Source: Metabacillus fastidiosus NBRC 101226
Lineage (GTDB): Bacteria; Bacillota; Bacilli; Bacillales; Bacillaceae
Assembly: GCF_001591625.1 (NCBI RefSeq)
Contig: NZ_BCVG01000005.1
Coordinates: forward strand, 1-64,000
DNA length: 64,000 bases
Reading direction: 5' to 3'
Position numbers and translations under genes: made by a program. Position 1 is the first letter of the stretch. Each line of letters begins with the position of its first letter. Below are positions 55,382 through 64,000 of this stretch, in pieces. The notes under the pieces are model-generated. The model worked only from the letters and a program-made list of their open reading frames with translations, was not told where the DNA came from and did no database searches.

Positions 55382-57403
55382 ATGGAAGTGAACCAGTACT
55401 TGGAAATATTTATTGAAGAAAGTAAAGAGCATCTTCAAGCATGTAATGAAAAACTATTAGATCTTGAGAAAAACCCCGCAGATCTTTCTATTGTAAATGA
55501 TATTTTTCGTTCTGCACATACATTAAAAGGTATGAGCGCGACGATGGGGTACGAAGATTTAGCAAATTTAACACATCAGATGGAAAATGTTTTAGATGCG
55601 ATCCGAAACGAGAAACTTACTGTTTCACCATCCATTTTAGATGTTGTTTTTGCTGCTGTTGATGATTTGGAAGAAATGGTTTTTTCAATTGCTGGCGGAG
55701 GAGACGGAAAAAGAGATGTTTCTACAGTTGTGGAACAATTGAAAAAAATCGAAAAAGGGGAAGCATTCGGTGCGGAAGAAGCGAAAAGCAATGATGAAAA
55801 GGCACCTGCTTCCAGCCAATCTGAACAGCAATATGATGATTTCGAGCATACAGTTATGCAGCAATCAAAGGAAAAAGGGTATAACTGCTATGAAGTGAAA
55901 GTTATTTTAAATGATAATTGCTTATTAAAAGCAGCACGTGTTTTCATGGTATTTGAAATTTTAGAACAAGTGGGCGAAGTTATTAAAGCTGTTCCTTCTG
56001 TTGAGTTATTAGAGGAGGAAAAATTCGATTCACAGTTCTATGTCACGTTCATAACAAAGGAAAGTGCAAGTGATATTGAAAACCGTATTATGAAAGTGTC
56101 AGAAGTGGAGCTTGTTGATGTAAACGAGATTAATTTAGATACATTGAAGAAAAAAGAACATTTCCAAGAAGCTGCGGCTACAGTCGAGGTGGAGGAAAAA
56201 CCGCAGGAGAAAGAAAAAACGGTCCGAAAAGCTGCGAAGCAATCTTCTGCAAATAGCTCAAAAACAATCCGTGTAAATATTGAGCGTCTCGATATTTTAA
56301 TGAATCTGTTTGAAGAGCTTGTCATTGACAGAGGAAGATTAGAGCAGATTTCAAAAGAGCTAAATAACAGCGAGCTTGATGATACTGTAGAAAGAATGAC
56401 ACGTATTTCGGGTGATCTTCAAAACATTATTCTTAATATGCGAATGGTGCCTGTTGAAACAGTGTTTAACCGTTTCCCAAGAATGATCCGTCAATTAGCG
56501 AAAGATTTAAATAAAAAAATTAATTTAGAAATTATCGGAGCGGAAACGGAATTAGACCGTACAGTTATTGATGAAATTGGTGATCCTCTCGTCCATCTTC
56601 TTAGAAATGCGATTGACCATGGGATTGAGCTGCCGGAGAAACGTCTTGAAAAAGGAAAGCCTGAAGAAGGAAATGTCGTTTTAAAAGCATACCATAGCGG
56701 AAATCATGTATTTATTGAAATTGAAGATGATGGTGCTGGAATAAACCGTCAAAAAGTATTGCAAAAGGCAATCGACCGGGGCATTGTAACTGAACAATCT
56801 GCACCATTACTTACAGATAAACAAGTGTACGAGCTGATTTTAGCTTCCGGATTTTCAACAGCAGAAACAATTTCTGACGTTTCAGGACGCGGAGTAGGTC
56901 TTGATGTTGTAAAAAGCACGATTGAATCGCTCGGAGGAACGATTACAATTGATGCAAAAGAAGGAAAAGGATCATTATTCTCTATCCAACTACCATTAAC
57001 ATTATCGATTATTTCGGTTTTATTAGTAGAATTAGAGAAAGAGAAATTTGCAATTCCATTATCATCTATTATTGAAACAGCAGTCATAAAGAAAGTTGAT
57101 ATATTACATGCTCATAATCAAAAGGTTATTGATTTTAGAGGTAAAATTGTTCCATTAGTTTTCTTAAAGGAAATTTTTGAAGTACCGACAGCTGCTGAAG
57201 TTGAAGAGCTGATCTCCATCGTCATCGTCCGAAAAGGCGATAAAATGGCAGCTTTAGTCGTTGACTCCTTTATCGGTCAACAAGAGATTGTCCTTAAATC
57301 GCTAGGAAACTATCTAAATACAGTATTTGCTATTTCTGGTGCGACTATTCTTGGTGATGGACAAGTTGCTTTAATTGTTGATTGTAATTCATTAATTAAG
57401 TAA
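55382..57403 (+). CDS. cheA: CheA, chemotaxis histidine kinase
   Basis: CheA phosphorylates CheY and CheB in response to receptors. The 673-residue protein has an HPt domain with phospho-His46 (RSAHTLKGMSA), a P2 CheY-binding domain (about 165-260) and a dimerisation domain. The HATPase has DPLVHLLRNAIDHGIE and DDGAGIN, and the C-terminus is a CheW-like domain. GGGGGG (55370-55375) fixes ATG 55382. A 90-base gap precedes it. Confidence 0.97.
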   Translation: MEVNQYLEIFIEESKEHLQACNEKLLDLEKNPADLSIVNDIFRSAHTLKGMSATMGYEDLANLTHQMENVLDAIRNEKLTVSPSILDVVFAAVDDLEEMVFSIAGGGDGKRDVSTVVEQLKKIEKGEAFGAEEAKSNDEKAPASSQSEQQYDDFEHTVMQQSKEKGYNCYEVKVILNDNCLLKAARVFMVFEILEQVGEVIKAVPSVELLEEEKFDSQFYVTFITKESASDIENRIMKVSEVELVDVNEINLDTLKKKEHFQEAAATVEVEEKPQEKEKTVRKAAKQSSANSSKTIRVNIERLDILMNLFEELVIDRGRLEQISKELNNSELDDTVERMTRISGDLQNIILNMRMVPVETVFNRFPRMIRQLAKDLNKKINLEIIGAETELDRTVIDEIGDPLVHLLRNAIDHGIELPEKRLEKGKPEEGNVVLKAYHSGNHVFIEIEDDGAGINRQKVLQKAIDRGIVTEQSAPLLTDKQVYELILASGFSTAETISDVSGRGVGLDVVKSTIESLGGTITIDAKEGKGSLFSIQLPLTLSIISVLLVELEKEKFAIPLSSIIETAVIKKVDILHAHNQKVIDFRGKIVPLVFLKEIFEVPTAAEVEELISIVIVRKGDKMAALVVDSFIGQQEIVLKSLGNYLNTVFAISGATILGDGQVALIVDCNSLIK

Positions 57404-57419
57404 AGGGAGTGTATTCATA

Positions 57420-57872
57420 ATGAGCGATATAACTACAACAGATGTAAAGGTTATTGTTTTTCAATTGAAGGATGAGGAATATGGAATTCCAGTACACCTT
57501 GTTCGTTCCATTGAAAAAATCGAGCACATTACACGTGTACCTAAAACAGCGCCATTTATTAAAGGTGTTGTTAATATGAGAGGTGTCGTTACACCGATCG
57601 TTGAACTTAGAAAAAGATTTCAGATTGAAGAAGTAGAGTATACAGAGAGTACAAGAATTATTATCGTTTCCGTAAAAGACATTGATGTTGGACTTATCGT
57701 TGACTCTGCAAACGATGTTATTGATATTGAAAGAGATCTTATTGAACCGCCGCCGGAAGTTGTTGATACGATTGAGGCAGAGTATATAAAAGGTGTCGCA
57801 AAAGTAGGAAGAAGACTTATTATGATGATTGATCTAGAAACTGTATTAAATCCGGAAGAGGTAAGTGTTTAA
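57420..57872 (+). CDS. cheW: CheW, coupling protein
   Basis: CheW joins CheA to receptors. The 150-residue protein is a single CheW domain with VFQLKDEEYGIPVHLVRSIEKIE and FIKGVVNMRGVVTPIVELRKRF. AAAGGGAG precedes the ATG. Confidence 0.97.
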   Translation: MSDITTTDVKVIVFQLKDEEYGIPVHLVRSIEKIEHITRVPKTAPFIKGVVNMRGVVTPIVELRKRFQIEEVEYTESTRIIIVSVKDIDVGLIVDSANDVIDIERDLIEPPPEVVDTIEAEYIKGVAKVGRRLIMMIDLETVLNPEEVSV

Positions 57873-57909
57873 AGCAGTTGTTCACTAAATAACACACAGG
57901 GGTAAAACA

Positions 57910-58548
57910 ATGGATTTCTTACAAAAAATTTCACATGTACATTTAGATGTTTTACGCGAAGTTGGGAACATAGGAGCGGGACATTCGGCTACTGCTTTAT
58001 CAAAGCTTTTAAATAAAAAAATTGATATGACTGTGCCGAATGTAAAACTTGCCTCATTTACTGAGTTAACAGAATGGATAGGCGGTCCCGATGTCGTAAT
58101 TGCAAGTGTTTTTTTAAGGATTGAAGGGGACGTGCCTGGTTCATTATTCTTCGTTTTAGATGTGAAACAGGCAGAGAGATTTATTCAGCAGTTAATTGGT
58201 GACCGTCAGTATTCCTTGGCGGATTTAGATAATCAGGAGTTGGGGTTTTCCGCTTTTCTAGAACTGGGAAATATTTTAACAGGATCTTATCTTTCCTCCT
58301 TATCTGATCTCACAAATTTAAATCTATATCCATCAGTCCCTTCTATGTCTATTGATATGTTTGGTGCGGTTATCAGCTACGGATTAATTGAGCTTTCAAA
58401 AGTAAGTGATTATTGCATTATTATTGATACAGCAATCATTGAGGAAGATGAGCCGGATACGACTGTTAAAGGGCATTTCTTTTTATTACCTGACCCGGAT
58501 AGTTTTTCAGTTTTATTTAAAGCTTTAGGGGTCAATGCCAATGATTGA
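57910..58548 (+). CDS. cheC: CheC, CheY-P phosphatase
   Basis: CheC dephosphorylates CheY-P and binds CheD in Bacillus adaptation. The 212-residue protein has two active sites, Glu17/Asn20 (LREVGNIGAGHSATAL) and Glu118/Asn121 (FLELGNILTGSYLSSL). The last residues overlap cheD by eight bases. Confidence 0.96.
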   Translation: MDFLQKISHVHLDVLREVGNIGAGHSATALSKLLNKKIDMTVPNVKLASFTELTEWIGGPDVVIASVFLRIEGDVPGSLFFVLDVKQAERFIQQLIGDRQYSLADLDNQELGFSAFLELGNILTGSYLSSLSDLTNLNLYPSVPSMSIDMFGAVISYGLIELSKVSDYCIIIDTAIIEEDEPDTTVKGHFFLLPDPDSFSVLFKALGVNAND

Positions 58549-59038
58549 ACAGAGAGATGTTATAAAAGTAGGAATAGCTGAATTAAAAGCAGTAAAAGCA
58601 CCAAAATGTATTAGAACATCAGGGCTCGGTTCGTGTGTTGGTCTCATTATTTTTGATAAATACAGTGAAGTGGCAGGACTTGCACATATTATGCTGCCAG
58701 ATTCGACCATTGTAAAAGGCGGGGACATTAATAGATCAAAGTATGCGGATACAGCTGTGAGCGATTTAGTAAAATCAATTATTACGATTGGAGGAAAACA
58801 GCGTTCTTTACGGGCAAAAATGGCTGGGGGAGCGCAAATGTTTCACTTCCATTCCCAAAATGAAATGATGCGAATAGGACCGCGTAATGTAGACGCAATA
58901 AAAAAACAATTGAAGGTTTTAAGTATCCCGCTAATCAGTGAGGATGTAGGGGGAAATAACGGTCGAACAATTGAGTTTGATCCAGTCACTTGTGATCTTG
59001 TTATTCGGACTGTTAATGAAGGAGTCAGGAAAATTTAA
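58541..59038 (+). CDS. cheD: CheD, chemoreceptor deamidase
   Basis: CheD deamidates receptors and pairs with CheC. The 165-residue protein has Cys32 in GLGSCVGLI, His49 in AGLAHIMLPD and Thr in NGRTIEFD, the deamidase triad. ATG 58541 is preferred, because AGGGGT (58527-58532) is eight bases away; ATG 58535 would be two bases away. Confidence 0.95.
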   Translation: MIEQRDVIKVGIAELKAVKAPKCIRTSGLGSCVGLIIFDKYSEVAGLAHIMLPDSTIVKGGDINRSKYADTAVSDLVKSIITIGGKQRSLRAKMAGGAQMFHFHSQNEMMRIGPRNVDAIKKQLKVLSIPLISEDVGGNNGRTIEFDPVTCDLVIRTVNEGVRKI

Positions 59039-59079
59039 CGATCGCTTTTGGAGAAAAACATGCTTTAGGGGGACTTCTT

Positions 59080-59847
59080 ATGGAAAATACAATTTCAACA
59101 GAAGAACAATCGGTTTGGAAAAAGTGGACAACATCAAGAGATAAAGAAGCAGGCGATATCCTTATTAAACGTTATATGCCGCTTGTCACATACCATGTTC
59201 AACGGATTGCTGTAGGATTGCCCAAAACAGTCAGCAAGGACGATCTCATTAGCTTAGGGATGTTTGGTTTATACGATGCTTTGAAAAAATTTGATCCTAA
59301 TCGTGATTTGAAATTTGATACGTACGCTTCATTTCGGGTAAGAGGAGCGATTATCGATGGATTGCGAAAAGAAGACTGGCTTCCCCGCAGTTCAAGAGAA
59401 AAGGCGAAAAAAGTAGAAGTAGCCATTGAAAAATTAGAGCAGAAATATTTGCGTAATGTATCTTCAACTGAAGTAGCCAAAGAGCTGGGTATCCCTGAAG
59501 ATGAGGTTGTAAATGTTGTAAATGAAGGGTTTTTTGCAAATATATTATCGATTGATGATTATTTGCATGATCATGAAGACGGTGATAATATTGGCATCAT
59601 TATTAAGGATGAAAAGCAGGAGACTCCGGAAGAAAGAATTCTTAAAGATGAATTAATCGGGCAGCTTACAGATGTTATTACAGAATTAAATGAAAAGGAA
59701 CAACTAGTTATCAGTTTATTTTATAAAGAGGAATTGACACTTACGGAGATTGGACAAGTGATGGGCTTATCAACATCGCGTATATCTCAAATCCATTCAA
59801 GGGCTTTATTCAGGTTGAGAAAAATCCTTGAAAATATTGTTCATTAA
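59080..59847 (+). CDS. sigD: SigD, flagellar sigma factor
   Basis: SigD transcribes late flagellar, chemotaxis and autolysin genes. The 255-residue protein has sigma region 2 (DLISLGMFGLYDALKKFDPN, SFRVRGAIIDGLR), region 3 and region 4 with a C-terminal HTH (LTLTEIGQVMGLSTSRISQIHSRALFRLRK). It is anti-regulated by FlgM elsewhere. GGGGGAC precedes the ATG. Confidence 0.98.
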   Translation: MENTISTEEQSVWKKWTTSRDKEAGDILIKRYMPLVTYHVQRIAVGLPKTVSKDDLISLGMFGLYDALKKFDPNRDLKFDTYASFRVRGAIIDGLRKEDWLPRSSREKAKKVEVAIEKLEQKYLRNVSSTEVAKELGIPEDEVVNVVNEGFFANILSIDDYLHDHEDGDNIGIIIKDEKQETPEERILKDELIGQLTDVITELNEKEQLVISLFYKEELTLTEIGQVMGLSTSRISQIHSRALFRLRKILENIVH

Positions 59848-60015
59848 TTTAAACGGAGATTGGCTTATGTAAAGATAAGTATCTTTTCCATTAAGAGTTC
59901 CAGCACTCATAGTTATAAAGAGGAACTTCTGTCTATTATCTTTCCCTTTTAGATGGGAGTCTTGCCTGCCTATTAAAGAGCGGGATAAATGAAGGTGAAA
60001 AAAGAGAGGTAGTAT

Positions 60016-60531
60016 ATGACACCGATTCTATTAGTTTTAAGTTTAATTTTACATGTCATTACGTTTTATTTTCTAATTTTACTTTCGACTAAATACAGTT
60101 CGATGAAAGAAATTGCTTCTAATCAAGAGCGGCTGTTCGAAGAGACCGAACAGGCACTTTCAACATATTTAATTGAAATTAAAGAGGAAAATGAAAAGCT
60201 CATTAAGGAATTAAAAAATGGGAAAGAAGCTTTTGTTAAACGATCTGAACCGATACGAGAAGCAATAAATGAACGGAAGCATGAAAGCGCGGCGGAGGCA
60301 GAGCTTACAGAGGATGAACTGCCACCTCATTTACAGCAGTTAATCATACAAAATGATAGGCTCGAAATTAGTAAAGATTCAGCTGCTTTAGAAAAGAAAA
60401 TCGTTCCCCTTTCTTTTGAAGCAGAAGTGATTGAACTTTATGAAAATGGACATACTGTTGAACAAATTGCGAAAAAGTTTAAAAAAGGCAAAACAGAAAT
60501 TGAACTTCTATTGAAATTTAAGCAAAAGTAG
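60016..60531 (+). CDS. swrB: SwrB (YlxL), swarming/flagellar basal body regulator
   Basis: SwrB promotes activation of the flagellar export apparatus and of sigma-D. The 171-residue protein has a short N-terminal transmembrane helix (about 3-23), a helical Glu-rich middle and a C-terminal HTH-like region (EVIELYENGHTVEQIAKKFKKGKTEIELLLKF). It lies 168 bases after sigD, and the gap contains a small hairpin (59901-59940) but no RNA family I recognise. AGAGAGGTAG precedes the ATG. Confidence 0.9.
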   Translation: MTPILLVLSLILHVITFYFLILLSTKYSSMKEIASNQERLFEETEQALSTYLIEIKEENEKLIKELKNGKEAFVKRSEPIREAINERKHESAAEAELTEDELPPHLQQLIIQNDRLEISKDSAALEKKIVPLSFEAEVIELYENGHTVEQIAKKFKKGKTEIELLLKFKQK

Positions 60532-60542
60532 TCATTTGTAAC

Positions 60543-60571
60543 TTGATTGTCGGTTTTTATTATGTTATATT
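60543..60571 (+). promoter_or_regulatory. Extended -10 promoter of rpsB
   Basis: TTGATT (60543-60548), 17 bases and TATATT (60566-60571) with TG at 60563-60564 repeat the architecture of the rplS promoter. Confidence 0.7.
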
Positions 60572-60574
60572 AAT

Positions 60575-60680
60575 TTTCGGTGTTAATACACACGTTCATA
60601 GATTTAAGCATTGGTGCTGTTTGAATTTTTTCACATGACAGTGATGTTTGAAGATGATATGAGCGGAGGAGAAAAAACCA
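60575..60680 (+). other. Structured leader of rpsB
   Basis: Within the transcribed leader, AGCA pairs with TGCT (about 60608-60619) and TCAC with GTGA (about 60632-60645). It may be an S2 autoregulatory leader, but I did not match it to a known family. Confidence 0.35.
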
Positions 60681-60684
60681 TTAG

Positions 60685-61413
<729 letters not shown>

Positions 61414-61420
61414 GAAGAGT

Positions 61421-61460
61421 GAAAGGTGATAAGAGGGAGCTGCCTTTTATCACCTTTTTT
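61421..61460 (+). terminator. Terminator after rpsB
   Basis: AAAGGTGATAA pairs with TTATCACCTTT around 14 bases and is followed by a T-run. Confidence 0.8.
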
Positions 61461-61520
61461 AAAAAGTGATTTTAAAATTTACATAATCATATATGAAATG
61501 ATTAAAGGAGGAATATCGTA

Positions 61521-62402
61521 ATGGCAGTTACTGCACAAATGGTAAAAGAATTACGTGAAAAAACAGGCGCTGGAATGATGGATTGTAAAAAGGCGTTAAC
61601 AGAAACAAATGGTGATATGGATAAAGCGATCGACTTCCTTCGCGAAAAAGGGATTGCTAAAGCTGCTAAAAAAGCAGACCGCATCGCTGCTGAAGGTTCA
61701 ACTGTAGCAAAAGTAGAAGGTAATGAAGCAGTTGTTTTAGAAGTAAATTCTGAAACAGACTTCGTTGCAAAAAATGAAGGATTCAAAGAATTAACAGAAG
61801 GCTTAGCTTCACATCTTTTAGCGAAAAAACCTGCTAACTTAGAAGAAGCATTAGCACAGGAAATCGAAGCTGGTGTAACTGTTGAAGAATACATCAATGC
61901 TGCTATCGCAAAAATCGGTGAGAAAATTTCTTTACGCCGTTTCACAATCTTAACAAAAACTGATAACGATGCATTTGGTGCATATTTACATATGGGCGGA
62001 CGTATCGGTGTTCTTACACTATTAGAAGGTACAACAGACGCAGAAGCTGCTAAAGATGTTGCAATGCACGTTGCTGCTGTTAACCCTAAATATGTGTCAC
62101 GTGACGAAGTTTCTCAAGAAGAAGCAGATCATGAGCGCGAAATTTTAACACAGCAAGCATTAAATGAAGGTAAACCAGAAAACATCGTAGCGAAAATGGT
62201 AGAAGGCCGTTTAAGCAAATACTTTGAAGACATTTGCTTAAATGATCAAAGCTTCGTTAAAAACCCTGATTTAAAAGTGAAACAATTCGTTGAATCAAAA
62301 GGCGGAATTGTAAAAACATTTATTCGTTACGAAGTTGGAGAAGGTATCGAGAAACGTCAAGATAACTTCGCTGAAGAAGTAATGAACCAAGTGAAAAAAT
62401 AA
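61521..62402 (+). CDS. tsf: Elongation factor Ts
   Basis: EF-Ts exchanges nucleotide on EF-Tu. The 293-residue protein has the UBA-like N-terminus [20 protein letters not shown] and the core [17 protein letters not shown]. It has the two core subdomains, and ends with a helical tail. AAAGGAGG precedes the ATG. Confidence 0.98.
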   Translation: MAVTAQMVKELREKTGAGMMDCKKALTETNGDMDKAIDFLREKGIAKAAKKADRIAAEGSTVAKVEGNEAVVLEVNSETDFVAKNEGFKELTEGLASHLLAKKPANLEEALAQEIEAGVTVEEYINAAIAKIGEKISLRRFTILTKTDNDAFGAYLHMGGRIGVLTLLEGTTDAEAAKDVAMHVAAVNPKYVSRDEVSQEEADHEREILTQQALNEGKPENIVAKMVEGRLSKYFEDICLNDQSFVKNPDLKVKQFVESKGGIVKTFIRYEVGEGIEKRQDNFAEEVMNQVKK

Positions 62403-62436
62403 TTAGCATTTAATTAAATTTAACTTATTCAATAGA

Positions 62437-62469
62437 AAAGGGAACACTTTCGTCGTGTTCCCTCTTTTT
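62437..62469 (+). terminator. Terminator after tsf
   Basis: GGGAACAC (62440-62447) pairs with GTGTTCCC (62455-62462) and is followed by TCTTTTT. Confidence 0.85.
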
Positions 62470-62539
62470 GAGAAGCAATGAAAGAAACTTCATTGGCTTT
62501 CTTGCACCAGTGGAGATGATGAATAAATAGGAGGTTATG

Positions 62540-63262
62540 ATGAGCATTCCAAAATATAATCGAATTGTACTAAAATTAAGTGGTGAGGCACTTGCGGGTG
62601 ATAACGGATTTGGAATTAACCCGACAGTGATCCAATCTGTTGCAAAACAAGTGAAAGAAATTGCTGAACTGGATGTTGAAGTTGCCGTTGTTGTTGGCGG
62701 CGGAAATATTTGGAGAGGTAAAATCGGCAGTGAGATGGGAATGGACCGAGCGACTGCTGACTATATGGGAATGCTTGCAACCGTTATGAACTCTCTCGCT
62801 TTGCAAGACAGTTTAGAAACATTAGGCATTCAAACAAGAGTACAGACATCCATTGAAATGAGACAGGTTGCAGAGCCCTACATAAGAAGAAAAGCAATTC
62901 GCCACTTAGAGAAGAAAAGAGTCGTTATTTTTGCTGCTGGTACTGGTAACCCTTACTTCTCAACAGATACGACAGCAGCACTTAGAGCGGCTGAAATTGA
63001 AGCTGACGTCATTTTAATGGCGAAAAACAATGTTGACGGTGTTTATAACGCAGATCCGAGAAAAGATGAAAATGCAACTAAGTATGATCATTTATCTTAT
63101 TTAGATGTTATTAAAGAGGGTCTGGAAGTGATGGATTCAACAGCATCTTCATTATGTATGGATAATGATATTCCATTAATTGTTTTCTCTATTATGGAAG
63201 AAGGCAATATTAAAAGAGCTGTTTTAGGAGAAAATATCGGAACGATTGTGAGGGGAAAATAA
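62540..63262 (+). CDS. pyrH: UMP kinase
   Basis: PyrH phosphorylates UMP to UDP and is feedback-regulated by UTP and GTP. The 240-residue protein has [43 protein letters not shown] and [20 protein letters not shown] (62529-62534) favours ATG 62540 over 62537. frr follows after two bases. Confidence 0.97.
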   Translation: MSIPKYNRIVLKLSGEALAGDNGFGINPTVIQSVAKQVKEIAELDVEVAVVVGGGNIWRGKIGSEMGMDRATADYMGMLATVMNSLALQDSLETLGIQTRVQTSIEMRQVAEPYIRRKAIRHLEKKRVVIFAAGTGNPYFSTDTTAALRAAEIEADVILMAKNNVDGVYNADPRKDENATKYDHLSYLDVIKEGLEVMDSTASSLCMDNDIPLIVFSIMEEGNIKRAVLGENIGTIVRGK

Positions 63263-63264
63263 TT

Positions 63265-63822
63265 ATGAGTAATCAAGTTATTAGCACAACGAAAGAAAAA
63301 ATGGAGAAAGCAGTTGCTGCATATGGCCGTGAACTTGCTACTGTCAGAGCAGGCCGCGCAAGCGCATCTTTATTAGATAAAATTACTGTTGACTATTACG
63401 GTGCACCGACACCTGTTAACCAAATGGCTTCTATTAGCACTCCAGAAGCACGTCTTCTTGTGATCCAACCTTATGATAAAACGATTATCGGTGATATTGA
63501 AAAAGCTATTTTAAAATCAGATTTAGGCTTAACACCAACGAGTGACGGTTCAATTATTCGTCTTTCTGTTCCTGCACTTACAGAAGAAAGAAGAAAAGAG
63601 CTTGTGAAGTTAGTAAAAAAATACGGTGAAGAAGCAAAAATTGCTGTACGTAACGTTCGTCGTGACGGCAATGATGATTTGAAGAAATTAGAGAAAAATG
63701 GCGACATTACAGAGGATGAATTAAGAGGTTTAACGGATGATATTCAAAAGTTAACAGATAAGTTCATCGAGAATGTGGACAGCCTTACGAAAGATAAAGA
63801 AAAAGAAATCATGGAAGTTTAA
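63265..63822 (+). CDS. frr: Ribosome recycling factor
   Basis: RRF splits post-termination ribosomes with EF-G. The 185-residue protein has [34 protein letters not shown], a hinge, and a three-helix bundle with [22 protein letters not shown] strong terminator follows. Confidence 0.98.
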   Translation: MSNQVISTTKEKMEKAVAAYGRELATVRAGRASASLLDKITVDYYGAPTPVNQMASISTPEARLLVIQPYDKTIIGDIEKAILKSDLGLTPTSDGSIIRLSVPALTEERRKELVKLVKKYGEEAKIAVRNVRRDGNDDLKKLEKNGDITEDELRGLTDDIQKLTDKFIENVDSLTKDKEKEIMEV

Positions 63823-63854
63823 TAAAAAAATATGTACAATAGATAATGTATGAA

Positions 63855-63886
63855 AGACCCTCTATCGTTTACAGGGGGTTTTTTTG
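63855..63886 (+). terminator. Terminator after frr
   Basis: ACCCTCT (63857-63863) pairs with AGGGGGT (63873-63879), one wobble, followed by TTTTTTT. Confidence 0.85.
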
Positions 63887-63950
63887 TTAATACTGTTAAC
63901 AACTGAGCAGTATATAGAGATGATGAATTATCGGGTGATGGAGGAATCTC

Positions 63951-64000
63951 ATGCTCAATCTATTAAAGAGATGGAATGGTAAAAATACACCTTCCATAGA
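63951..64000 (+). CDS. uppS: UppS, undecaprenyl diphosphate synthase (5' end only)
   Basis: The first 16 codons (MLNLLKRWNGKNTPSI) resemble the N-terminus of B. subtilis UppS, which lies directly after frr in that genome. UppS makes the lipid carrier of cell-wall synthesis. GGAGG (63940-63944) precedes the ATG. The gene runs off the window. Confidence 0.8.
   Translation, partial: MLNLLKRWNGKNTPSI

Noticed and set aside
59848-60015. Possible riboswitch between sigD and swrB
   Set aside because: A small stem (AGTTCC with GGAACT) is visible, but no c-di-GMP or other riboswitch core motif is present.

Overview
The window comes from a low-GC Gram-positive bacterium of the family Bacillaceae (Bacillus in the broad sense). 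This rests on gene order and protein sequence. The chain fapR-plsX-fabD-fabG-acpP-rnc-smc-ftsY, ylxM-ffh-rpsP-khpA-ylqD-rimM-trmD-rplS, rbgA-rnhB-ylqG-ylqH-sucCD-dprA-topA-trmFO-xerC-hslVU-codY, the whole fla/che operon through sigD and swrB, then rpsB-tsf-pyrH-frr-uppS is the order of the Bacillus subtilis 1.6-1.7 Mb region. Shine-Dalgarno sequences are strong, and GTG and TTG starts are common. I see no tRNA, rRNA, CRISPR array, insertion sequence or prophage gene. All genes but one (a DinB-family gene) are on the + strand.

Layout. 1-0.4 kb: remnant or 5'-broken DUF5412-type lipid-anchored/membrane protein gene. 0.6-4.3 kb: FapR-controlled fatty acid and phospholipid genes. 4.4-10.7 kb: rnc, an inserted DUF4184 membrane protein gene, smc and ftsY. 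10.7-11.2 kb: inverted dinB-like gene. 11.5-16.2 kb: SRP (ylxM-ffh) and ribosome/tRNA maturation genes, with an L19-type leader. 16.3-21 kb: signal peptidase, ribosome GTPase, RNase HII, and the orphan FliK-like/FlhB-C-like pair ylqG-ylqH. 21.1-31.7 kb: succinyl-CoA synthetase, DprA, TopA, TrmFO, XerC, HslVU and CodY. 32.3-60.5 kb: one large flagellar/chemotaxis operon: rod, MS ring, switch, export gate, hook, chemotaxis kinase and adaptation system, sigma-D and SwrB. 60.7-64 kb: translation genes rpsB, tsf, frr, plus pyrH and the first 50 bases of uppS.

Most of the window is conserved core. The strongest anomalies are two lesions in the fla/che operon. fliH carries a single in-frame amber codon (36408-36410), and the reading frame is intact and FliH-like on both sides. 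flgE carries a one-base loss in an A-run near 43191-43194; the conserved hook C-terminus continues perfectly in the next frame to 43247. Taken literally, the strain would lack normal FliH and make a hook protein with an aberrant C-terminus, so it would probably be poorly motile or non-motile. A sequencing error in the A-run is also possible for flgE. The hook protein further contains a roughly 170-residue Thr/Asn-rich insertion whose codon choice differs from its surroundings. Other points of interest are the detached export-switch pair ylqG-ylqH, structured intergenic RNAs (rbgA-rnhB, trmFO-xerC, flgE-swrD), TCGACA-type repeats upstream of flgB, and matching extended -10 promoters in front of rplS and rpsB.
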